A stretch of 64,000 nt of DNA, from positions 310,001-374,000 of the forward strand of contig NZ_JAAVJH010000004.1 of NCBI RefSeq assembly GCF_012035195.1, in the 5' to 3' direction. The first letter of the stretch is position 1, and each line of letters starts with the position of its first letter. The notes below the pieces were generated by a model, which saw only the letters and a list, made by a program, of their open reading frames with translations, ran no database searches and was not told the DNA's origin. A program made the position numbers and the translations under genes. This DNA comes from Sphingomonas corticis (GTDB taxonomy: Bacteria > Pseudomonadota > Alphaproteobacteria > Sphingomonadales > Sphingomonadaceae). This document shows, piece by piece, positions 28,923-35,985 of this stretch.

Positions 28923-29165
28923 TCAGCTGCCCTGCTGCGGCTTGAACGCCTGGATCCGGTCGACGGTGGTCCGCTGCTCGCGCCGCATGTCCTCCCACTG
29001 CTGCGCGGTCATGCACGTCCGCTTGCTGGCCAGCCGACTGCCGATCACCTCTTCCGTGCGGCAGATCATCTTGTTCGGATCCTTCGAGTCCACGTCGCGC
29101 GGTTTGCGCGCCTCCGCGGGCGCGACGGCGAGGAGGGCGAGCAGGAGGATCGGCAGGCGACGCAT
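28923..29165 (-). CDS. Small secreted protein with CRxxxxxGSRL...CMTxxQW motif
   Basis: 80 residues. The signal peptide RRLPILLLALLAVAPAEA (~2-19) precedes a ~60-residue mature part: DPNKMICRTEEVIGSRLAS, then CMTAQQWEDMRREQ. The two Cys could form a disulfide. I know this pattern as a recurring short conserved-hypothetical family in sphingomonads, with no known function. The start at 29165 has AAGGGAT upstream; a longer reading from 29219 would hide the signal peptide. It ends convergent to sulfotransferase 2, 9 bases away. Confidence 0.72.
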   Translation of the reverse strand: MRRLPILLLALLAVAPAEARKPRDVDSKDPNKMICRTEEVIGSRLASKRTCMTAQQWEDMRREQRTTVDRIQAFKPQQGS

Positions 29166-29215
29166 GGAAGATCCCTTCAGTGAAAAGCGGCCGGATCGTG
29201 ACATGATTCCGGTCG

Positions 29216-30658
29216 TCACGCCACATCGAAGGCGACAGTCAGCCGCTCCCCTTGCGTGAAGGGACGGGTCGCGTGCCAGGTATGGGACGGGAAGAGGACG
29301 AGCCGTCCGACGCGTGGCTCGATCGTTCGCAGGGGCGCGAGGCCGGTCGCGAGCGCGCGCTGCGGCTCGCCCAGTGTCAGCCAGCCCTGCTCGCCGTCAC
29401 TCGGCGGCAGCGCGATGTAGAGCGCCGAGCTCAGCCATCCTTCCGGATGGACGTGCGCATCGTGATGCCCGTCGCGCAGCAGCCTGACCGACCATGATCC
29501 GACCACGCGCGGATGCCGCGGGACGGGCAGGGGAGCGGCGCGGGCACGTGCCTGCGCGGCGTAACGGTCGACCGCGCGCCGGACGTGACCGCGCAGCTCC
29601 GCAATCTCGGGATCGACACGCCAGAGCAGCATGTCGCCGGTCTGTGTTCCCGCACGCACCGACTGGTCGAGCGGCTGTCTGCGGGCGCGGTGCAGGCGTC
29701 GCAGCAGGGTGGCGACGCCGGTCAGGAACGTGGGCGTCAGCGGCAGGTCGACGACGCTGATGGCGGCCGGATCGTCCAGCGCTGCCGCACGCGGATCATC
29801 GAGCAGGCGATACGCGAGCGAGAGATAAGGCAGGTCGTCGGCAGTCGGCGCAGGGTGCGACAGCGCCACCACCTCCTCCGGCCGCCCGCGGCGCAGATGG
29901 TGTCGCAGCACGTGCAGACGGTGCAGCGGATCCGTTCGCGGAGACAGGGTCGCCATCTGCCGCTCCGCTGCGGCCGCCGGGCCAAACTCGCTGGTGATCG
30001 CGGCGCGGATCGCGGCGAGTTCCGCCACGTCGGGAGCGGCCGCCAGCGCCGACAGCGCCGCCTCCGCCTGACCGATCCGCAGCCACGCGGACAGCTTCAG
30101 GTCGTGCAACCTCCAATCTAGCGGCGCACCGGTGATCGCCCGGTCGATCTCCTCCTGCCACGCCGCACCCGCGGCGTATCGCATCCGCATCAGTCCCTGA
30201 TGACCGGGCAGCCAGCCGGGATGCGCGCGCAGCATGGCGACCAGCAGATCGTCTGCGGCCCTATCGTCGCCTGCCTCCGCCAACGCAGCGGCCTGCCCGA
30301 GGATGACGTCGCCGTCATTCTGCGCCACTGTCCGCGCAGCGTCATATCGATCGCGCGCATCGAGCCCCGCTTCCAGTGTCGCGCGCGCACGCGCATGGAG
30401 AAGCAGCGGCTGCGCCGGGGTGAGCCGGAAGGCGGCGTCGAAGGCGGCGAGTGCCGGGGCGAGATCGCCCTGCGTGCGATGAAGGAGGCCGAGGAGGTGC
30501 CAGACGACCGGATCGTCGTGGCGCCGCGCACTCGCGTTGATGGCGGCGATGACTTCCGGTTCGCGGCGCTCCGCCAGCGCCGCATGGGCGAGCGCCTGCG
30601 CGTCGAGCGGGGGCAGCGTGGCGGCACGATCGGTCCGCAGCCAGCCATCGACGCTCAC
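29216..30658 (-). CDS. TPR-fused putative 2OG-Fe(II) oxygenase (1)
   Basis: 480 residues. TPR-like helices fill ~1-300 (WHLLGLLHRTQGDLAPALAAFDAAF). The C-terminal ~190 residues match the 'putative 2OG-Fe(II) oxygenase' group (TIGR02466 type): SWSVRLLRDGHHDAHVHPEGWLSS-like core with the H-x-H iron site, ALYIALP, and the distal FPSHTWHATRPF. It would hydroxylate a substrate with O2 and 2-oxoglutarate. The GTG at 30658 is two bases past the AspH stop; a TTG at 30664 overlapping that stop is an alternative. Paralogue of the gene at 42766. Confidence 0.78.
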   Translation of the reverse strand: MSVDGWLRTDRAATLPPLDAQALAHAALAERREPEVIAAINASARRHDDPVVWHLLGLLHRTQGDLAPALAAFDAAFRLTPAQPLLLHARARATLEAGLDARDRYDAARTVAQNDGDVILGQAAALAEAGDDRAADDLLVAMLRAHPGWLPGHQGLMRMRYAAGAAWQEEIDRAITGAPLDWRLHDLKLSAWLRIGQAEAALSALAAAPDVAELAAIRAAITSEFGPAAAAERQMATLSPRTDPLHRLHVLRHHLRRGRPEEVVALSHPAPTADDLPYLSLAYRLLDDPRAAALDDPAAISVVDLPLTPTFLTGVATLLRRLHRARRQPLDQSVRAGTQTGDMLLWRVDPEIAELRGHVRRAVDRYAAQARARAAPLPVPRHPRVVGSWSVRLLRDGHHDAHVHPEGWLSSALYIALPPSDGEQGWLTLGEPQRALATGLAPLRTIEPRVGRLVLFPSHTWHATRPFTQGERLTVAFDVA

Positions 30659-30660
30659 GC

Positions 30661-31818
30661 TCAAAGCGGAGCCCCGCCGGTCGCTTCCTCCGCCTCCATC
30701 AGCGCGCCGATCGCGTGCCGCTCCGCTGGTGACAGGCCGGGATGCCAGCAATCGACGATGAAGACGACGCGCGTCTCGTCGCTGTCGTTGGCCGCTTCAT
30801 GCTCGATCGTGTCGTCGAAGACGAAGGCGCGTCCGACTTCCCACCCGCGCGTCTCCGCGCCGACGCGAAAGCGGCAGGCCGGCGGGACGATGAGCGGCAG
30901 GTGGCAGACCAGGCGCGTGTTGGCGACCCCGGTGTGCGGCGGAATGCGCGTGCGCGGCTTCAGCACGGAGAACATGGCGTTGGGGCCGCGGCCGGTGATC
31001 GACGGCTGATCGACCGCCGATAGCGCGGCCATGGTACGCGGGCACCGGCCGGCGTTCTCCGCCACCACCAGGCCGTTGCGGACGAGGTGGAAGGCGGTCC
31101 AGTCGCGCGAGTGGTTGAGCGTGGTCCACTGGCGTGTCGGAAGGCTGGCGTCGTACTGGATGTATGGTTCCGCCCGCGCGTCGGTGAGCGCTTGAAGCGC
31201 GAGGAATTCCTCGCGGATCGCGTCGGTCGCGTCTTCCAGCACCGACAGCCAGGGGAAGGCGTCGCGCTCGTGGAACTCGCGTTCGATCAGACCTGGGAAG
31301 TGATAGTGCGTCGGCTCGCTATGGAAGACGCGCGTCGTGCGCAGGACGTTGCTGTTGAAGCGATCCAGGCGGCGTCGCTCCGGTGCTGAAAGCTCGCACA
31401 GCGCCGTCACGATGGCGTCGCGCTTCGCCGTCTCGGCCGCGACGTAGCGAGCTCCCATCTCGCGGGCGTGCGCGACCAGTGCGGTCAGTCGTGCGGGCAA
31501 CGCCTCCTCGTCGCGCAGTTGCGCGAGCGCGCGCATGAAGGTGCGCGCGGCCTCGTTCGCGTCGCCGTCGCTTTCGAGCACGTGGGCGCGGCTCATCAGC
31601 GCCATGAAATGCAGCGGGTCTATCGCGAGTGCGCCGTCGATCGCGGCAAGCGCCAGCTTCGGCCGCCCCGCCGCGCGGCGCAGCGCGGCGAGCTTTAGCC
31701 AGCGATCGACGGTGGGCGGCGCCAGTTCGATCGCCCGCTCCAGCATCGTCGCGGCGGTTGCGACATCCCCGCGCGCCGCCGCACGATCCGCCTGATCCTC
31801 GTGATTGCGCCATGACAT
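30661..31818 (-). CDS. TPR-fused aspartyl/asparaginyl beta-hydroxylase (AspH type)
   Basis: 385 residues. TPR helices occupy ~1-120, then an AspH domain: LDRFNSNVLR, HYHFPGLIEREFHER, GPNAMFSVLKPRTRIPPHTGVANTRLVCHLPLIVP and FDDTIEHEAANDSDETRVVFIVDCWHP. The HTGxxN and IEHEAxN blocks carry the metal-binding His residues, and RVVFIVD the conserved strand. It is a 2OG- and Fe(II)-dependent hydroxylase of Asp/Asn side chains, cytoplasmic because no signal is present. The ATG at 31818 has a strong AGGAGGGGG upstream. A terminator separates it from the receptor gene before it. Confidence 0.9.
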   Translation of the reverse strand: MSWRNHEDQADRAAARGDVATAATMLERAIELAPPTVDRWLKLAALRRAAGRPKLALAAIDGALAIDPLHFMALMSRAHVLESDGDANEAARTFMRALAQLRDEEALPARLTALVAHAREMGARYVAAETAKRDAIVTALCELSAPERRRLDRFNSNVLRTTRVFHSEPTHYHFPGLIEREFHERDAFPWLSVLEDATDAIREEFLALQALTDARAEPYIQYDASLPTRQWTTLNHSRDWTAFHLVRNGLVVAENAGRCPRTMAALSAVDQPSITGRGPNAMFSVLKPRTRIPPHTGVANTRLVCHLPLIVPPACRFRVGAETRGWEVGRAFVFDDTIEHEAANDSDETRVVFIVDCWHPGLSPAERHAIGALMEAEEATGGAPL

Positions 31819-31860
31819 GAACCGAACCCCCTCCTGCACAACGTGGCATGCGGACGCGCA

Positions 31861-31890
31861 AAAGAAAACGGCGGGCCGAAGCCCGCCGTT
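31861..31890 (-). terminator. Intrinsic terminator of receptor gene 1
   Basis: Minus strand: AACGGCGGGC, loop TTCG, GCCCGCCGTT, then TTCTTT. The 10-bp stem is perfect, the loop is a stable UUCG tetraloop and a T-rich run follows. It lies 25 bases after the receptor stop codon and 42 bases before the AspH start, so it should limit read-through into the oxygenase genes. Confidence 0.92.
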
Positions 31891-31914
31891 GAAAGGTCAT
31901 CGCTGTTGCGACGA

Positions 31915-34900
31915 TCAGAAATCGAGCGTCACGCCCGCGTAGATGTAGCGGCCGAGCGCATCATACACCTGAGAATAGGTGTTGCCGTTGCCCAGCGAGT
32001 TGCCGTTGAGCGGCGGCTGACGGTCCAGCACGTTGTTGGCGCCGATGCGGAACGTGAACGTGTCCTCCAGCGGCACGGTGAGTGCCAGGTCGAAGTAGCT
32101 CTGCGCACCGAATTTGAAGTTGCCAGCGCGGTTGCCGATGGCATTCGGGTTCGGCGTGGAGGTGTCCCCATTGGCATTGGGGACGCCGTTCAGGTCCTTG
32201 TCGCGGCTTGCGTCGTCGTTGCGAACCGCCGCGAAGTAGCGCCACAAAGCCGATACTGTCACGCCGCTCGGCGCCGTGTACGTCAAACGGGCGCGATGGC
32301 GCCACTCCGGTGTGGGGGTGCCGCACTGCGCACCGAAATAGCCCACGCAGTCGTACTTGATGGCACCCACCGGGTCGACGATGTAGGTGTCGAGCCACGT
32401 GCCGACCAAGCTGGCACCCAGCGTACCCGCGCTGCCGATCTCCTGAGTGTAGGAGGCGTTGACGTCGATGCCCTTGGTGGACTGACCGCCGGTGTTCGCC
32501 AGCGTGTTGACGACGAAGCCGTCCTCACGATCGAGACGACCGGAGGCGCCGCGATTGATGAGCGAGCAGAAGCCGGTGTCGCCCGTGGCGATGCACTGGT
32601 TGAGGATGGTATCAACGCCGATCGTGCCAATCGCATTGGTGATACGGATGTTGAAATAGTCGACGGTCAACTGGAAGCGCGGGAGGAAGCTCGGCGTGAC
32701 GACGAGGCCGGCGGTGAACGAATTGCCGACTTCCGGCGTCAAATTCGGATTGCCGCCGAGCAGGCCGTTGTACTGGGCGGCTGGGTTGGGCGAGATGCGG
32801 CCGAACTGCGCAGCCGTCACACCGGTGAGCGCACACTGCGCGAAGGTGTTGCCGTTGACCGTCCCCGCCGTGGGATTGGCAGCGTTGGTCGACGTACCCG
32901 CGCAGGGGTCGTTCGTGCCACTCAGGCCGATGCTGGTCGCCGAGAACAGCTCAACCGCGTTGGGCGAGCGGACCGAGCGGCTGTACGTCACACGGGCCTT
33001 GATGTCGCGGATAGGCGCGTAGGATCCACCCAGCTTCCACGTGTCGGTGCCGAACTCGTTCTGCACGCCCGCGCCGTTGGTGCGATACTGCGACCGGCGA
33101 TAGCCGCCTTCGAGCGAGAGGTTCTCGAAGAAGCTGCGATCCTGGATCAGCGGCAGCACCGCTTCCACGAAGGCCTCCTTCACGTCGAAGCCGCCCGACA
33201 CCGGCGTGGTCGGGCCGCCTTGACCGGCACCGTCGCCCGACAGGAAGTTCGAGTCCACCTCGAAGTTCAGGCGCTCGTTACGGTATTCCGCGCCGATGTT
33301 CAGGCCGAAACCTTCGGTCGCGAACGGGCTAACCGCACCGAACTCCGTTCCGTTGAAGGTGAACGAGGCGTTGGCGACCTGCTCCGTCGTCTGGCCACGC
33401 GAGAACAGCGGCAGCTGCAGGTAGTTCAGTGCCGCAGCGCTGACGCCGCCGGTGGTAAAGATATTGTAGGGAACGCAAGCCGGATCCGTACCGTCCAACA
33501 CAGAGCGGCACACCGGGTTGCCGCTCGTCGGGTCGGTTACGACGTCGATGGCACGACCCGAACGCAAGACCGAGAAGTCGTTGCGATAGGTCTGCGCGAA
33601 GTTCACGCGGCCGTACTGATAGAAGGCGTCGTAGGTGACGCCCGGCGTGACGTCGCCCTTCGTGCCGGCGACGAAGCGATAGGTGGTGTGCTGCAGGTCG
33701 TCCTGGCGCCCGCCCCCCTCGACGTTCCGCCGACCGATGTAGACCGTCCCGCGGGTCACACCTTGCGGATCGACGAAGGTGTTGCCCGCCTGACAGACGA
33801 TGGAGCGCTGCTGAGCCGACAGAAGCGGATTGTCGCAGTTCAGCGAGGAAGTGTTAAAGAAGAGACCCGACGGTGCGATCTGCGCGACCGTTCGGTCGTC
33901 CATAAACATGAATTCAAGGTACGGCTTGAACTGCTCCGAAACCTCGTAGTTGGCGAAGAGGCCGGCCGTATAGCGCTCGTCCGGACGCTGGAAGTAGTTC
34001 GTCGGCGCGAAGTTGAAGAGAACTTGTCCGGGGACGAACTGATTACCCTGCACGTTGTAGTAAGACGCCGTCGATCCGATGTAGAACGAGCCGGGGGCGG
34101 AGGTGCCCGAGCCGCCGCAATTGTACGCGCGGCCAAGCGCGGTCACGTTGGCGGGCGTGTTCGCGCTCAGCGAGCATGCCGAATAGTCGCGTCGATCCTG
34201 CGTCACCGCATCAATCTTGCGGTAGCCGGCGTAGGCGGTAATGTGGCCGCGGCCGTCGTCCAGGCCCACGCCGAAGCTGGCGGAGACATCCACCGTACCG
34301 CCGTCGGCGACATGGCCATCAGGATAGCCGAAGTTGCGCGCGTTCAGCGCGTTGCGAACGTTGCCGTTCGCGCGATTGACGTGGTCGAAGAAGCTGTACT
34401 GACCGTCGAGGCGAAAGCCTTCGAAGTCGGTGTCCATCACGAAGTTCACGACGCCTGACACGGCATCCGCACCGTAGACCGACGAGGCGCCACCCGTCAG
34501 CACGTCCACGCGCTTCAGCAGAGTCGCCGGGATGATGTTGATGTCGGCCACCGGATCGCGCGGATCGCCGGGGACGATGCGACGGCCGTTGACCAGTACG
34601 AGCGTGCGCGTGGCGCCCAGGCCGCGCAGGTCGACGGTCGCAGTGCCGGTGGCGCCGTTCGACACGTTGCCCCCCTGGCCGGCGAAGACCTGCGGCAGGG
34701 CGTTGAGGAGATCCTCGGTACGCGTCGTGCCGGCGTATTTGAACTCCTGCACGCCCACGGTCGTCACCGGGCTCGCCGATTCGATCTCGGGACGGGCGAT
34801 GCGGCTGCCGGTGACCACCAGGTCGCCGCCCGACGCGGTCGAGGTCGTGTCGTCCGGCGTGTTCTGCGTGACCGGCGCGGTCGGCGCCTGGTCGGTCTGT

Positions 34901-34974
34901 GCCATGGCCGGCGTGGTCAGCACGGCGCCGAACAGCGCCGTCGAGGCGAGCAAGTGCTTCCGCGTGGTAAGCAT
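31915..34974 (-). CDS. TonB-dependent receptor 1
   Basis: 1019 residues. The signal peptide (LASTALFGAVLTTPAMA, to ~25) precedes a plug domain starting at GDLVVTGSRIARPE (~46-59), with TRTLVLVNGRRI and LTGGASSVYGADAVSGVVNFV. The rest is a 22-strand-type barrel ending GRYIYAGVTLDF, with a terminal Phe for BAM recognition. There is no N-terminal STN signalling domain. It imports an unknown large or scarce ligand using TonB energy. GGGGATT precedes the ATG. The gene is divergent from the small secreted protein at 35195, with 220 bases between them. Confidence 0.95.
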   Translation of the reverse strand: MLTTRKHLLASTALFGAVLTTPAMAQTDQAPTAPVTQNTPDDTTSTASGGDLVVTGSRIARPEIESASPVTTVGVQEFKYAGTTRTEDLLNALPQVFAGQGGNVSNGATGTATVDLRGLGATRTLVLVNGRRIVPGDPRDPVADINIIPATLLKRVDVLTGGASSVYGADAVSGVVNFVMDTDFEGFRLDGQYSFFDHVNRANGNVRNALNARNFGYPDGHVADGGTVDVSASFGVGLDDGRGHITAYAGYRKIDAVTQDRRDYSACSLSANTPANVTALGRAYNCGGSGTSAPGSFYIGSTASYYNVQGNQFVPGQVLFNFAPTNYFQRPDERYTAGLFANYEVSEQFKPYLEFMFMDDRTVAQIAPSGLFFNTSSLNCDNPLLSAQQRSIVCQAGNTFVDPQGVTRGTVYIGRRNVEGGGRQDDLQHTTYRFVAGTKGDVTPGVTYDAFYQYGRVNFAQTYRNDFSVLRSGRAIDVVTDPTSGNPVCRSVLDGTDPACVPYNIFTTGGVSAAALNYLQLPLFSRGQTTEQVANASFTFNGTEFGAVSPFATEGFGLNIGAEYRNERLNFEVDSNFLSGDGAGQGGPTTPVSGGFDVKEAFVEAVLPLIQDRSFFENLSLEGGYRRSQYRTNGAGVQNEFGTDTWKLGGSYAPIRDIKARVTYSRSVRSPNAVELFSATSIGLSGTNDPCAGTSTNAANPTAGTVNGNTFAQCALTGVTAAQFGRISPNPAAQYNGLLGGNPNLTPEVGNSFTAGLVVTPSFLPRFQLTVDYFNIRITNAIGTIGVDTILNQCIATGDTGFCSLINRGASGRLDREDGFVVNTLANTGGQSTKGIDVNASYTQEIGSAGTLGASLVGTWLDTYIVDPVGAIKYDCVGYFGAQCGTPTPEWRHRARLTYTAPSGVTVSALWRYFAAVRNDDASRDKDLNGVPNANGDTSTPNPNAIGNRAGNFKFGAQSYFDLALTVPLEDTFTFRIGANNVLDRQPPLNGNSLGNGNTYSQVYDALGRYIYAGVTLDF

Positions 34975-35194
34975 CAGATGAATCCCCTGTTGGATTGGTC
35001 GGGCAGGCCAGTTGTTCAGGTCGCTGCCGCTGCCTCGATGCGTAGCGGAGCGTCGAAGCGCGGTGCAACGCGCTGCCCCGTTGCGACGCTCGTATTTCCT
35101 TTCAATGTCACATATTGGCCACAGCGAGGTGAGCCGAGGCGCCATTGCTCGGCGGGGCCACGCGCCCTAGCAATCGCTAGAAAAGGTGAACGTT

Positions 35195-35731
35195 ATGAAC
35201 CGCATCGCCATAGTTCCGCTAGCGGCTTTCGCTCTCGCGATTGCCGCCGCCAGTCCCGCCGCCGCGCGCGATGTACAGGTGAAGGCAATTCGAGACGTAC
35301 TGGATTGTCAGAAAGTTACGGAAACGTCTGCACGCCTGACCTGTTTCGAACGCGCCGCCTCTGCGCTGGCGCGCGCGACCGGAGAGGGGGAGGTGGTTGT
35401 GCTCGATCGCGAAGCCGTGAGGAAGACGCGCCGCGATCTGTTCGGATTTAGCGTGTCGACCGCCGAGCTCTTCGACAAGGGGAATGGGAAGGACGGGAAG
35501 CCTGAGGAACTGGACGAGATCACCTCGAGTGTCACTGCGGTGACGCTGAAGCGCGACGGCGGGTACATTCTGAGCCTCGCCGAAGGGGGGCGCTGGGAGC
35601 AGATCTCGGCGGGCAGCTTTGGCCGTGCGCCGCGGCCCGGCATGACTGCGGTGGTGCGCAAGGCCGCCTTCGGCAGCTTCAAGATGAAGGTCGGTGAGGC
35701 CCCCGCGATCAAGGTGCGGCGAATCAACTGA
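35195..35731 (+). CDS. Small secreted protein, second paralogue (C-x(n)-RLxCxxxA family)
   Basis: 178 residues. The signal peptide runs to ~ASPAAARD. The mature part shows VLDCQKVTETSARLTCFERAA, then VVVLDREAVRKTRRDLFGFSV, and a C-terminal beta-rich part with VTAVTLKRDGGY, GGRWEQI and VVRKAAFGSFK. The same blocks in the same order occur in the 38993 protein and, without the middle block, in the 16623 protein. AAAAGGTG lies 6 bases before the ATG. It sits between two receptor genes. Function unknown; periplasmic or extracellular. Confidence 0.75.
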   Translation: MNRIAIVPLAAFALAIAAASPAAARDVQVKAIRDVLDCQKVTETSARLTCFERAASALARATGEGEVVVLDREAVRKTRRDLFGFSVSTAELFDKGNGKDGKPEELDEITSSVTAVTLKRDGGYILSLAEGGRWEQISAGSFGRAPRPGMTAVVRKAAFGSFKMKVGEAPAIKVRRIN

Positions 35732-35794
35732 TGCGCCGTCCCTCCCTCCTTCGTACCTAATCGATATCAATAACGTCAGCTAGTCGAACATAAT

Positions 35795-35808
35795 TTGATC
35801 TAAATCAA
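35795..35808. promoter_or_regulatory. Perfect FNR/Anr-type box upstream of receptor 2
   Basis: TTGATCTAAATCAA matches the consensus TTGAT-N4-ATCAA at all ten defined positions, in an AT-rich stretch of otherwise GC-rich DNA. It lies 178 bases before the receptor 2 ATG and 64 bases after the secreted-protein stop. An FNR/FnrL-type oxygen-responsive regulator is the natural candidate. Confidence 0.65.
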
Positions 35809-35813
35809 TGCAT

Positions 35814-35831
35814 TGTGACCGTTTTATCACA
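35814..35831. promoter_or_regulatory. Inverted repeat TGTGA-N8-TCACA beside the FNR-type box
   Basis: TGTGA at 35814-35818 and TCACA at 35827-35831 form an inverted repeat five bases beyond the FNR-type box. The spacer is 8 bases, not the 6 of classical CRP sites, so the binding protein is unclear. It may be a second operator of the receptor 2 promoter. Confidence 0.35.
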
Positions 35832-35985
35832 GGCTCGTGCCAAAGTACGTCATGATTGCGGACCTGCGTTGCCGGTTCGTATCCAACCCTCCTAAGCCGA
35901 CCACCAATTCGTGAGGAATCTTTCTTCTCGAATTGGTTATCGCCGAGACGCGCGAGGCGCCGGCGCCAAGAGGGGTTGCAGACCA

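Noticed and set aside
31843..34458. An 871-codon plus-strand frame antisense to receptor 1
   Set aside because: Composition is typical of antisense of a barrel gene; no start signal, no domain.
35814..35831. A classical CRP site
   Set aside because: The spacer between TGTGA and TCACA is 8, not 6 bases, so I kept it only as an unnamed inverted repeat.
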